Source: M0103 sp040386155 (lineage in GTDB: Bacteria; Bacteroidota; Bacteroidia; Flavobacteriales_D; Crocinitomicaceae). From it: a stretch of 64,000 bases of DNA. Location of the stretch: assembly GCA_040386155.1 (NCBI GenBank), contig JAZKFZ010000001.1, positions 248,001 to 312,000 of the forward strand, given 5' to 3'. The notes below the pieces were generated by a model, which had not been told where the DNA came from, did no database searches, and worked only from the letters and a program-made list of their open reading frames with translations. This document shows, piece after piece, positions 43,609 through 51,589 of this stretch. Both the position numbers and the translations under genes were made by a program. How positions within the stretch are numbered: position 1 is the first letter of the stretch; every line of letters starts with the position of its first letter.

Positions 43609-45465
43609 TTATCTTGAAATCACATAAACGCTATTGAATAGGTCGAGCAAGTGTTTTCCAGCATTTCCATTGGAATTGTCGAAATGATACACAAGGTTGA
43701 AATTGGTTTTTTCCTTCGTTGTTTTTGTAGACGTTAATTCCATGTTGCCGGTTTTTCCTCGCATCGCATTCAAAATCTCATTTTGTCGCGCACTGAAGAA
43801 ATCAGCAGGAAATTTGTCAATGGTATTTCCCCAATCTACATTCATATACATGAAACCATTTTTCTTAATGCTAGCTGCCTTTTTACCTTTAATTGCTTCA
43901 GCACCGTAGCCGTCATTATGATTTTTCGCTAAATCTTCATCGTTGGTCATGATAAACAAGCCATTTTTCATAATCATATACAGTGGAGCGGCATCTAAAA
44001 TCGCCTCTTCATACACCCAATACTCACCCATGTTTTTGAAGCGAGAGGTCAACTTCGAAAGATGTTTGAGCACTTTTGCAGGAATGTCGTTGCGCTCGGT
44101 GGAAAAACCTAAGGTAAAAATTGGCATTTCTTCTTCTGCTTCCACTTCTTTTTCTTCGTAGTCATACGTTTGCTCGTCAAAAACGAATTCAATCTTTCTC
44201 GTTTTAATGCTTTTGATGCCGTTAAATGATCCGAACATACTTCCTTTGTAGGTGGAGAATAAAGCGTCTTTATTGACAAATTCATTCAACAATTCCAGCA
44301 CCAATAAGTTGTAGGCTACCTGAATATTTTTCTCATCACTTAACATTGGTACCACCACTTCGAAGGCTTTTTCATACGCTTGACGAAGATTTACGTTATA
44401 GGTGAAAAACGCTGTGTTGTCTTTGTGAATGTACTTTAAAGTGTTTTTATCAAACTTAGAATCGTTCATTTCTTCATAAATACTTCCAAGCTCGGGCCCA
44501 TATTGTGCTTCTACGTGAAACTCTGCTGTGTTGTCTTTAAGAAATAGATCACCCAGAATTACATTGCCTGTATACAGTGTATTGATATCATTGTACAAGC
44601 TTGGGAACATGGTTTCAATGTACCATAAGTTTTGTGTTTTCTGCAAACTACGTGAATTGTCGAGGTAAAAAACACCTTCCGACACATGTGTCATTTGGCT
44701 GGCAAAACGATGGTCATATTTCAATAAATTGTTTCCTTTGGCAAAGAGATCATCGCAAACGTCTTTAAAATAGCGCTCTTGATATACCAATTGCACACTG
44801 TCTCTCAATTCATAGTAGTTTTTTTGAAGATCATTTTCTTCTTCGGTGGTGTTTAAGGTGCTTGGATCAAAATTTTCTACTTGGTCATCGGTCCAATTAT
44901 CAATAATGTTTCCTTCTTCGTCTTGGTCAATATCGTAATAGTCTTGATCGCCCCACGGATTTTGGTAGCCTCTTGCGTACCAAATAGAGTCGGTAACTTG
45001 ATCAATTTTTTCAATGGTTGGATCTACTCGAATCAAAAGAGCGTTTCCATTTTTCACCAACAAACGATTGAATAAAGAAGCATAAAGGTCAACTCCAGTA
45101 TACATCGGAGCTTCGGTCTCGAAATCATCAAAAACTGTGAATAATTGCTTTTGATCTTTAATAGCGAAGGTGATTCCTGAAATTTCGTAGTTTTTTATTT
45201 TTCCGTAGAAAATGTTCAGTTTTTTGTCGAAGTCAATCCCAGAATCTTTCAAGGATTTCCCAGTGGTAGAGCCGTCAAAAAGTTCTTGCTGAATTTCCAT
45301 CATGAAATCATACTGTACCAATTCATCCAGCGATACCTTTTGCAATAATTGAAAATTATTAAGGCTGAAAACTGAAACGGCATCCTTAGGAATTAAGTCT
45401 TCAGGCTGTTGTGAATAGGAAATGGAAGCAGTTGCTAAAATCGATAGAAGAGTAAGAAGCCTCAT
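43609..45465 (-). CDS. Exported DUF4836-like protein
   Basis: 618 residues with signal peptide (1-19, SYSQQ). Opens IPKDAVSVFSLNNFQLLQKVSLDELVQYDFM, reminiscent of DUF4836 proteins of Bacteroidota (tentative). The middle contains an acidic Asp/Glu-rich stretch (about 165-215: DQDYYDIDQDEEGNIIDNW). No enzyme motif seen. Upstream member of a close pair with the 442-residue protein (3-nt gap); a -7 box TATTTTTG on the minus strand lies at 45502-45495, about 30 nt before the ATG. Confidence 0.65.
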   Translation of the reverse strand: MRLLTLLSILATASISYSQQPEDLIPKDAVSVFSLNNFQLLQKVSLDELVQYDFMMEIQQELFDGSTTGKSLKDSGIDFDKKLNIFYGKIKNYEISGITFAIKDQKQLFTVFDDFETEAPMYTGVDLYASLFNRLLVKNGNALLIRVDPTIEKIDQVTDSIWYARGYQNPWGDQDYYDIDQDEEGNIIDNWTDDQVENFDPSTLNTTEEENDLQKNYYELRDSVQLVYQERYFKDVCDDLFAKGNNLLKYDHRFASQMTHVSEGVFYLDNSRSLQKTQNLWYIETMFPSLYNDINTLYTGNVILGDLFLKDNTAEFHVEAQYGPELGSIYEEMNDSKFDKNTLKYIHKDNTAFFTYNVNLRQAYEKAFEVVVPMLSDEKNIQVAYNLLVLELLNEFVNKDALFSTYKGSMFGSFNGIKSIKTRKIEFVFDEQTYDYEEKEVEAEEEMPIFTLGFSTERNDIPAKVLKHLSKLTSRFKNMGEYWVYEEAILDAAPLYMIMKNGLFIMTNDEDLAKNHNDGYGAEAIKGKKAASIKKNGFMYMNVDWGNTIDKFPADFFSARQNEILNAMRGKTGNMELTSTKTTKEKTNFNLVYHFDNSNGNAGKHLLDLFNSVYVISR

Positions 45466-45494
45466 AAGAAGGACCGTAAATATTGTTTGTACAA

Positions 45495-45502
45495 CAAAAA
45501 TA
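45495..45502 (-). promoter_or_regulatory. -7 promoter box for DUF4836-like gene
   Basis: TATTTTTG on the minus strand matches TAnnTTTG exactly and lies 29 nt before the ATG at 45465. No -33 TTTG at the usual spacing was seen. Confidence 0.4.
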
Positions 45503-45565
45503 CGATTTTTCAGAATGATAATGGATAGGTTGTAATTACTTTATTCACCCTCAGGCATGAAGAAC

Positions 45566-46246
45566 TCACTTAAGTGGACTTAGGAAAATGGTGTTTTCAA
45601 TTAAATCGTGATTATCCTTCAATAAATACGGCGTTGTTTTGATCATTACCGCCATTTTATTTTTAGAAAGTGCTGCAGATGTATTTTCGAATTTATCAAC
45701 AGGACGTTGAAAACGTGTGATCGAAGTGTAGGTTCCTTCTTTCAAGCGCTCGAGATCTTCTTGTTTAAGGCTAGATGGCACTTCGTAGGTGAAATCTGGA
45801 ATGGAGCGGGTTAATTTTGTTCCGTCCCAATTGAGCCAATCGTGGTTCACCGCTTTTACGTTTTTGAATTGTTCTTCATCCGTGATTATTTCTTTCAAAG
45901 CTTTTTGAAGCGCTTCCACCGATTTGAAATCGCATTGAAACTTAAAAATAAAATTGGTAAAATCTTGATCGATGATCACATTGGAAATGCCTGTTTTATC
46001 GTCTAATTTCTTTTGAAATTCAGTTAAATTTTCCTCCAACTCTGCTCTTTTTGGTACTCTGCGTCCGTCCAAACTATCAAGTGCAAGAATAGAATTGATC
46101 TTAATTTTGCTTGAACTTAAGTTGATAGTGTATTTTACAGTACCAGATCCATCGTTATTGATACTAATGTCATCGATGATTTCAACACACGATGTAAGCG
46201 CAAAAAGTACAAGTAAAGAAGCAAGAATTCCTTGAGTAATTTTCAT
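45566..46246 (-). CDS. Lipoprotein of unknown function
   Basis: 226 residues. The signal sequence ends in the lipobox ALTSC (Cys20), so it is a lipoprotein. The rest has a beta-strand opening (IDDISINNDGSGTVKYTINLSSSKI) and an amphipathic alpha/beta region. It resembles uncharacterised Bacteroidota lipoproteins with an SINNDGSG motif. Third member of the minus-strand envelope group, 100 nt upstream of the DUF4836-like gene. Function not assigned. Confidence 0.65.
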   Translation of the reverse strand: MKITQGILASLLVLFALTSCVEIIDDISINNDGSGTVKYTINLSSSKIKINSILALDSLDGRRVPKRAELEENLTEFQKKLDDKTGISNVIIDQDFTNFIFKFQCDFKSVEALQKALKEIITDEEQFKNVKAVNHDWLNWDGTKLTRSIPDFTYEVPSSLKQEDLERLKEGTYTSITRFQRPVDKFENTSAALSKNKMAVMIKTTPYLLKDNHDLIENTIFLSPLK

Positions 46247-46250
46247 GAAA

Positions 46251-46258
46251 CAAATTTA
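46251..46258 (-). promoter_or_regulatory. -7 box for lipoprotein gene, next to the start codon
   Basis: TAAATTTG on the minus strand, 4 nt before the ATG at 46246. If used, the message would be nearly leaderless. A TTTG sits 16 nt upstream (46278-46275), shorter than the usual 19. Confidence 0.4.
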
Positions 46259-46307
46259 ATTGGAAAACCAATTGCAAAAACAATACCATAGAAATTTGTA
46301 TTTTAGA

Positions 46308-46315
46308 TATATTTG
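46308..46315 (+). promoter_or_regulatory. -7 box for RidA-like gene
   Basis: TATATTTG matches TAnnTTTG and ends 14 nt before the ATG at 46330. Implies a leader of about 8 nt. No -33 TTTG at the usual spacing. Confidence 0.4.
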
Positions 46316-46329
46316 CATAAAAAAACGCA

Positions 46330-46788
46330 ATGGCTGAACAAGCGGGTAGTTCTACAAACTCACCAGAGAGCATTTCTACAAACAAAGCACCAAAGCCAGT
46401 GGGCTCTTATCCTCACGCTAAAAAAGTAGGGAATTTACTGTTCCTATCAGGTGTTGGTCCTCGTGTGGCAGGTTCTGATGAATCGGATTCTGGTGTTCCT
46501 GGATTGAAATTGGACAAAAATGGAAATTTTATTGAGTTCGATTTTGAAGCGCAGTGTAGAAACGTGTTTGACAATGTAAGAGTGATTTTGGAAGAATCGG
46601 GCTCTACCTGGACTAATTTGGTGGATGTAACGGTTTTTTTGGTGAATATGAAGCGCGATTTCCACACGTATAATCGCTTGTACGCTGAGTATTTCAAAGA
46701 AGCACAACCATGTAGAACGACAGTGGAAATAAGTTCGCTTCCAACGCCGATTGCTATTGAATTAAAATGTATTGCAACAATTGATTAA
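46330..46788 (+). CDS. RidA-family protein (2-aminomuconate deaminase-like)
   Basis: 152 residues, longer than RidA (~128) because of a ~20-residue Ser-rich N-terminal extension. Core: GSYPHAKKVGNLLFLSGVGPR, NVFDNVRVILEESGSTWTNLVDVTVFLVNM and CRTTVEISSLP with the active-site Arg. The Glu of canonical RidA near the C-terminus is replaced in IELKCIATID. The PHAKKVGNLLFLSG pattern and insertion after it resemble 2-aminomuconate deaminase of the kynurenine pathway better than imine deaminase RidA (inference). First gene of a three-gene plus-strand unit; 3 nt before the TPR gene. Confidence 0.82.
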   Translation: MAEQAGSSTNSPESISTNKAPKPVGSYPHAKKVGNLLFLSGVGPRVAGSDESDSGVPGLKLDKNGNFIEFDFEAQCRNVFDNVRVILEESGSTWTNLVDVTVFLVNMKRDFHTYNRLYAEYFKEAQPCRTTVEISSLPTPIAIELKCIATID

Positions 46789-46791
46789 GTT

Positions 46792-47373
46792 ATGTTAGGA
46801 TTTTTTATACGTTGTGCTGTTGCCTTCTCAGTGTTATCATTGACGGTTTACTTATTTGCAACAGGACATTGGGGCTGGGGAATTACCTTGATTATCCCAT
46901 TAGCATTGGTAATTTTATCATTTTTTAGAAATGAAAATATGATTTTGGCGCTTAATCAGATGCGTTTAGGAGATCATGAAAAGGCAAAAAAGTACATGAA
47001 CAGAATTTCTGCTCCGCAAATGATGCCACGTCGTCAGCATGCCTATGTTATGTATTTGCAAGCGGTATTGAATGCGCAGGAATATGGTCACGCTCGCACA
47101 GAACAAATGCTGAGAAAAGCAATTGCACTTGGCTTGCGAACTGACCAAGACAATGCTGTTGCACGAATGCACTTGGCTGGAGTTTGTGCTCAAACGGGTC
47201 GTCGACAAGAAGCAGAAAAATTGTTGAAGGAAGCGAAAAAGTTGGATTCTTCAGGTATGATGAAGGAGCAAATTAACAGTTTAATGTCGCAATTAAAAAT
47301 GGCTCCTACTCAAAACCAGATGCGTATGGCGCAAATGATGGGTGGAAGAAAGAAAACCCCTCGCGCTAAATAG
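46792..47373 (+). CDS. TPR-containing membrane protein
   Basis: 193 residues. Two N-terminal membrane helices (about 2-22 and 27-43: FATGHWGWGITLIIPLALVIL), then a cytoplasmic region with TPR-like helices (MRLGDHEKAKKYMNRI; DNAVARMHLAGVCAQTGRRQEAEKLLKEAKKL) and a Met/Gln/basic tail (QMMGGRKKTPRAK). Probably an assembly or scaffold protein; partner unknown. Lies 3 nt after the RidA-like gene and 6 nt before the methyltransferase. Confidence 0.75.
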   Translation: MLGFFIRCAVAFSVLSLTVYLFATGHWGWGITLIIPLALVILSFFRNENMILALNQMRLGDHEKAKKYMNRISAPQMMPRRQHAYVMYLQAVLNAQEYGHARTEQMLRKAIALGLRTDQDNAVARMHLAGVCAQTGRRQEAEKLLKEAKKLDSSGMMKEQINSLMSQLKMAPTQNQMRMAQMMGGRKKTPRAK

Positions 47374-47379
47374 TAGTTC

Positions 47380-48237
47380 ATGAATGAGCGTCTTTATTCG
47401 ACAGGTTGGAACAACTATGAACTGATTGACGCAGGCGGAGGAAAAAAATTGGAACGTTGGGGTGATGTCATTACCATTCGACCAGAAATTCAAGCCTATT
47501 TTAAATCGGAAATTCCCTTTACAGAGTGGGAAAAACGAGCTCATTGGGAGTTTATTCCCAAAGGTGCTCAACGTGGTGTTTGGAAAGAATTGAAGCCGAA
47601 TTCGCCACGTACTTGGGTGATTGAATACAATCAGTTAAAATTTCAATTAGAACTCACCAAGTTCAAACACCTCGGTTTATTCCCCGAGCAACAATTGAAT
47701 TGGAACTTTATTGAAAGCAACATTAAATCTGAAGATAAATTCTTGAACCTTTTTGCATACACGGGTGCTGCATCATGCGTTGCGCGTTGCCAACAAGCGG
47801 AAGTAGTGCATGTGGATGCCGTGAAACAATTAATCACCTGGGCGAAAGCAAACATGGAAGGTTCTCAGATCGAGGATATTAAATGGGTGTTGGAAGATGC
47901 CTTGAAATTTGCGCAGCGCGAAGAACGAAGAGGAAATAAATACAAGGGAATCATTATGGATCCACCCGCTTATGGACTTGGTGCGAATGGTGAAAAATGG
48001 ATTCTGGAAGATAAAATAGGTGATTTATTAGCTACCGCTGCTCGTATTTTGGAGAAAGATGGCTTCTTAATTGTCAACACCTACTCGCCAAGTTTAACGC
48101 TCCCAATGTTAAAATCGCTCGCTACTAAACATTTTCCTCGCAGGAAATTTGAAGTGAAAGAGCTTTGGCAAAACTCAACAACTGGAAAGGGATTGTACTA
48201 CGGAAATCTCTTGCGTGTTTCTACAGTAAAGGATTAA
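47380..48237 (+). CDS. Class I SAM-dependent RNA methyltransferase (RlmI/RlmK-like)
   Basis: 285 residues. The Rossmann methyltransferase fold has LNLFAYTGAASCVARCQQAEVVHVDAVKQLITWAKANM (motifs I-II) and IIMDPPAYGLGANGEKW (motif IV, the DPPAY catalytic loop), as in rRNA large-subunit methyltransferases of the RlmI/RlmK group, but the PUA domain is missing. Probably methylates rRNA or another nucleic acid; the exact site cannot be told from sequence. Convergent with the D-2-hydroxyacid dehydrogenase gene. Confidence 0.85.
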   Translation: MNERLYSTGWNNYELIDAGGGKKLERWGDVITIRPEIQAYFKSEIPFTEWEKRAHWEFIPKGAQRGVWKELKPNSPRTWVIEYNQLKFQLELTKFKHLGLFPEQQLNWNFIESNIKSEDKFLNLFAYTGAASCVARCQQAEVVHVDAVKQLITWAKANMEGSQIEDIKWVLEDALKFAQREERRGNKYKGIIMDPPAYGLGANGEKWILEDKIGDLLATAARILEKDGFLIVNTYSPSLTLPMLKSLATKHFPRRKFEVKELWQNSTTGKGLYYGNLLRVSTVKD

Positions 48238-48316
48238 GAATGACCACTAGGACACAAAACTAGGGTGATAGGCTAGTTGCATTAAGGTACTAATCTAGGA
48301 ATTGGAATTTGGGAAT

Positions 48317-48363
48317 GCGGACATCGATCGAATCTAAGCGGACATCGAGCGAAGCCGAGATGT
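48317..48363. repeat. GCGGACATCGA direct repeat and ACATC...GATGT palindrome
   Basis: GCGGACATCGA occurs at 48317-48327 and 48338-48348, 21 bp apart (two helical turns). The second copy continues as ACATC-GAGCGAAGCCGA-GATGT (48342-48363), a hairpin-like unit known in many Bacteroidota genomes as a dispersed repeat. The surrounding convergent gap (48238-48374) has no gene. Confidence 0.55.
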
Positions 48364-48374
48364 AAGCTCCTCTC

Positions 48375-49307
48375 TCACTCTGCTAATATTTTATCCGCCA
48401 ACACATTGCTGAGTTGGAAATAACTTTCCTCCGTCCAACCACCTACGTGAGGGCTTAATAATACATTTTTTGCTTGCAATAAGTACTTAAAATCATCCGG
48501 TAATTCTTGGGCAAAGAACGATTCAAAACTGCTGCTTTCGTATTCTAGCACATCCAATCCAGCACCCAAAACTTTTCCTGCTTTTAGCTGTTCTACCAAT
48601 GCTTTGGTTACTACAATTTTTCCTCGAGAAAGGTTGAGCAAGAAGATAGGTTTAGCTACCTTTTTGAAAAAAGCTTCATTGGCCATGAACAAGGTTTCAT
48701 TGTTTTGAGGAATGTGAAAACTGATGATGTCGGACTGTTTCAATAAGGCATTCAACGTACATTCGATCACAAAATGATCCCCAAAGCCCTTTTTGTACTT
48801 ATCGTAAGCAAGCAATTTGACATCAAATCCACGCAACTTCTTTGCAAAAGCACTTCCATTATTGCCGTAACCAATGATTCCAACTGTTTTACCGTCGAGT
48901 TCAATTCCCCTGTTTCCTTCCCTGTCCCAAATACCTTTGCGTACTTCTTGATCGGCTGAATGTAAGTTGTTCAATAAGGAAAGTAGCATCCCGAGCGCAT
49001 GTTCTCCAACAGCATTTCTGTTACCTTCAGGGGCATTGTGTAAAGTAATTCCACGTTTATTGCAGTATGCCACATCAATGTTCTCCATTCCAGCACCAGA
49101 GCGCGCAATGAATTTCAACTGAGGTGCAAATTGCAATAACTCTTCGTTGAGTGTGAAGCGAGATCGGATGACAATGCCGTGACTGTCAAGTAATTGTTCA
49201 AGGCATTTTTCTTTGGAGAACGTTGAGGCATGAATACAATCGTAGCCATTTTGAGTTAATCGCTCTTCTAAAATTGGATGTACTGTATCGAGGAAAAGGA
49301 TTTTCAT
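48375..49307 (-). CDS. D-2-hydroxyacid dehydrogenase (NAD-binding)
   Basis: 310 residues from the ATG at 49307; a start at 49337 would run into the mgtE stop and add a Cys-rich leader (MGCCCLVCKQ) not seen in relatives. Rossmann NAD motif TVGIIGYGNNGSAFAKKLRGF, substrate Arg in ARSGAGMENID, and catalytic His in LSPHVGGWTEESY with the preceding Glu in VLEYESSSFE. Belongs to the phosphoglycerate/lactate dehydrogenase family; the substrate is not decided. Starts 4 nt after the mgtE stop, so the two are cotranscribed. Confidence 0.88.
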   Translation of the reverse strand: MKILFLDTVHPILEERLTQNGYDCIHASTFSKEKCLEQLLDSHGIVIRSRFTLNEELLQFAPQLKFIARSGAGMENIDVAYCNKRGITLHNAPEGNRNAVGEHALGMLLSLLNNLHSADQEVRKGIWDREGNRGIELDGKTVGIIGYGNNGSAFAKKLRGFDVKLLAYDKYKKGFGDHFVIECTLNALLKQSDIISFHIPQNNETLFMANEAFFKKVAKPIFLLNLSRGKIVVTKALVEQLKAGKVLGAGLDVLEYESSSFESFFAQELPDDFKYLLQAKNVLLSPHVGGWTEESYFQLSNVLADKILAE

Positions 49308-49311
49308 TTGC

Positions 49312-50664
49312 TTACAAACTAAACAACAACATCCCAATTGTAAAGTAAATGAAAAGTCCGGTTACGTCGTTCAACGTGGTAATAAATGGACCAGTAGCTA
49401 CTGCGGGATCAATTTTATATTTATCCAATACCAAAGGAATAATTGTTCCCATGGTAGCGGCGAAAATAATGACAGTGAATAAGGATATGCTCACTACAAT
49501 GCCTAGGGTCATGGTTTCAAACCACGTAGCGATACCAAAAATAAGGAGGGAGAGCACCAAGGCGTTCAGTAAAGCGACCATAATTTCTTTTGAAAGTCGT
49601 TTTCCCATCGATTTGAAATGAGTGGTTCCTTTTGCAAGCGATTGTACCACGATGGCGGAAGATTGAACTCCAACGTTGCCACCCATCGCTGTAATTAAGG
49701 GAATAAAGGCTGCTAGGGCTGGAATTTTTGATATGTTCAAAGAAAATCCTGAGATGACTTGAGAGCCCAAAATTCCGCCAAACATTCCAATGACCAACCA
49801 CGGCAATCGCGAACGAGAAATTCTAAAAATACTGGCACTTTCTTCTACTTTATCATTAATACCCGTCGCCAACTGGAAATCTTTATCGGCTTCTTCTTTG
49901 ATCACATCTACGATGTCATCAATGGTAATTCGTCCCACTAATTTGTTTTGCAAATCAACTACTGGCACCGCAACTAAGTCATATTTTTCCATCACTTGCG
50001 CAACATCTTCTTGTGAATCACTTGTTTTGACGGTGATCACATTTTTGCCTTGATACAGGTCGATTATTTTCGTTTTTGGACTTGCAAATAAGAGTCTTTT
50101 CAGTGAAAGTAAGCCAATTAATTTATTGTTTTCATCTACCACATAGATCGTGTAAACGTGGTCTACATCTTCTGCTTGCCGGCGCAATTCCACTAAACAA
50201 CGATCCACTGGCCAATCAACTCGTGCTTTGATGAATTCTTTTTGCATCAAACCACCGGCGGTATCCTCATCGTAGTTCAATAGATCAACGATGTCTTCTG
50301 CAGCTTCGTCATCTTCCATGTGGGAAATGACTTCTTGAATCTTGTCTTCGGGAAGTTCACCGAGGATATCGGCAGCATCATCGGAATCTAGATTTTCGAG
50401 CTCGTCGGCAATTTCTTTGGAGGAAAGGGAAGCGATGAAACGATCACGAATATCTTCTTCCAACTCCATGAGGACATCGGCTTTGAGATCTTCCTCTAAC
50501 TGAAAGTACAAAAAGCGCGCTTCTTCAATACTTAGTTTGTCCAGGATGTCGGCAATATCCGCAAAGTGAAGTTCAACAACGTGTTCTTTGATCCACGAGG
50601 TGTCCTGCTCCGCAACTTTTATGCGAAGTTCTTCAAGAAACTCTTTGGATAATTCGAAACGCAT
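49312..50664 (-). CDS. mgtE: Magnesium transporter MgtE
   Basis: 450 residues, normal length. N-terminal helical superfolding domain (about 1-130: HVVELHFADIADILDKLS, LAR-type repeats with acidic pairs DSDDAADILGELPEDKIQEVISHMEDDEAAEDIVDLL), a CBS pair (about 130-255; KYDLVAVPVVDLQNKLVGRI), and five membrane helices (about 280-450) with the pore segment PLITAMGGNVGVQSSAIVVQ. Mg2+-gated Mg2+ channel in the inner membrane. It starts the two-gene unit with the hydroxyacid dehydrogenase. Confidence 0.96.
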   Translation of the reverse strand: MRFELSKEFLEELRIKVAEQDTSWIKEHVVELHFADIADILDKLSIEEARFLYFQLEEDLKADVLMELEEDIRDRFIASLSSKEIADELENLDSDDAADILGELPEDKIQEVISHMEDDEAAEDIVDLLNYDEDTAGGLMQKEFIKARVDWPVDRCLVELRRQAEDVDHVYTIYVVDENNKLIGLLSLKRLLFASPKTKIIDLYQGKNVITVKTSDSQEDVAQVMEKYDLVAVPVVDLQNKLVGRITIDDIVDVIKEEADKDFQLATGINDKVEESASIFRISRSRLPWLVIGMFGGILGSQVISGFSLNISKIPALAAFIPLITAMGGNVGVQSSAIVVQSLAKGTTHFKSMGKRLSKEIMVALLNALVLSLLIFGIATWFETMTLGIVVSISLFTVIIFAATMGTIIPLVLDKYKIDPAVATGPFITTLNDVTGLFIYFTIGMLLFSL

Positions 50665-50735
50665 GATTGATTATTTTTTGCAAAGATACATTGAAAATCA
50701 GTTAAAATGGTGCAAACTGTCTATTTTATTGCCAA

Positions 50736-51089
50736 CTATTGAAGCATTTTAGTTCGATTGTCCAAGCCCCATTCTACCATTACATCTAATACTTTTTTGA
50801 ACGAAACACCAGCATCGGTTAATTGATATTCTACCGTTACAGGTGTCGTATTATGAACCTTTCGCTCCACAATGCCATTCATTTCTAGGTCTTTCAACTC
50901 TTTGGAAAGCATGCGCGGGGTGATTTTTGGAATGTGCTGCTCCATCTCCTTGAATCGCTTTTTTCCAAACATTAAACAGCCTAAAATGGGAAGTTTCCAT
51001 TTCCCTTGAAGCACGTTCATGGTGTCGTTGATCGCTAAAACGTAGCGACCTGAACATGCCTTTACTTCATGTAATGTGTCTGATATCAT
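50736..51089 (-). CDS. HxlR-family transcriptional regulator
   Basis: 117-residue winged-helix protein. LQGKWKLPILGCLMFGKKRFKEMEQHIPKITPRMLSKELKDLEMNGIVERKV is the HxlR core, and an upstream ACSGRY carries a Cys that in relatives such as YodB/HypR senses quinones or electrophiles. Divergent from DoxX; the intergenic region carries a perfect inverted repeat that overlaps its own -7 box (see 51103-51136), so autoregulation is likely. Confidence 0.92.
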   Translation of the reverse strand: MISDTLHEVKACSGRYVLAINDTMNVLQGKWKLPILGCLMFGKKRFKEMEQHIPKITPRMLSKELKDLEMNGIVERKVHNTTPVTVEYQLTDAGVSFKKVLDVMVEWGLDNRTKMLQ

Positions 51090-51102
51090 TGTAATCTTTT
51101 TT

Positions 51103-51136
51103 ACTATACAAAAGTATAGTACTTACTTTAGTATAG
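51103..51136. promoter_or_regulatory. HxlR operator candidate
   Basis: Perfect inverted repeat ACTATAC-aaaa-GTATAGT (51103-51120), plus a third half-site AGTATAG at 51130-51136. It lies between hxlR and doxX, so it could control both. The half-site overlaps the upstream part of the doxX promoter and the repeat overlaps the hxlR -7 box. Confidence 0.7.
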
Positions 51137-51140
51137 CAAA
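51109..51140 (-). promoter_or_regulatory. hxlR promoter overlapping operator
   Basis: On the minus strand: -33 TTTG (51140-51137), 20-nt spacer, -7 TACTTTTG (51116-51109), an exact TAnnTTTG match. The -7 box lies in the centre of the inverted repeat, so a bound repressor would block it. Confidence 0.6.
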
Positions 51141-51146
51141 TGTAAT

Positions 51147-51154
51147 TAATTTTG
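51147..51154 (+). promoter_or_regulatory. doxX -7 promoter box
   Basis: TAATTTTG matches TAnnTTTG and ends 26 nt before the doxX ATG. An imperfect upstream box TTTA (51127-51130) is 16 nt away and abuts the operator half-site. Confidence 0.5.
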
Positions 51155-51180
51155 TCCAATAAACAATTATCAAAGAAAAA

Positions 51181-51564
51181 ATGAAAACAAACAGTAAAGG
51201 ATTGAACATTACACTATGGATCGTACAAGGTATTTTAGCATTTATGTTCATTATGGCAGGTTTTATGAAAACGTTTAGCCCAGTAGAAGCATTGTTGGAA
51301 GGAGGAATGTTGAAATCGCCGGACGAGATTGGACTAGTACGATTTATCGGTATCAGTGAATTATTAGGTGGATTGGGGATGATCTTACCCATGCTGCTGA
51401 AGTGGAAAAAATTGACTTCACTTGCAGCGCTCGGTCTTTTTATCATTATGGTCTTGGCAGTTGGAGTGCACATTAAAGCTGGTGATACTGTTGGTCACAC
51501 AATGGTACCTGCAACACTTGGACTTTTAGCTGCATTCGTTGCTTGGGGCCGAAGAAAAAATTAA
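51181..51564 (+). CDS. DoxX-family membrane protein
   Basis: 127 residues, four predicted helices. Motifs: LWIVQGILAFMFIMAGFMKTFSP (helix 1), LLEGGMLKSPDEIGLVRFIGISELLGGLGMILPML, a pattern typical of DoxX proteins, and the final WGRRKN. DoxX proteins act in redox homeostasis or thiosulfate/quinone linked reactions in other bacteria; the exact role here is unknown. First gene of the HxlR-controlled unit; 25 nt before the dioxygenase gene. Confidence 0.85.
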   Translation: MKTNSKGLNITLWIVQGILAFMFIMAGFMKTFSPVEALLEGGMLKSPDEIGLVRFIGISELLGGLGMILPMLLKWKKLTSLAALGLFIIMVLAVGVHIKAGDTVGHTMVPATLGLLAAFVAWGRRKN

Positions 51565-51589
51565 ATTCGTAGATTAAACATCACTTCTG

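Noticed and set aside
48375..49337. ATG at 49337 for the D-2-hydroxyacid dehydrogenase
   Set aside because: Would start inside mgtE and give MGCCCLVCKQ; the ATG at 49307 follows the mgtE stop by 4 nt and matches the family start.
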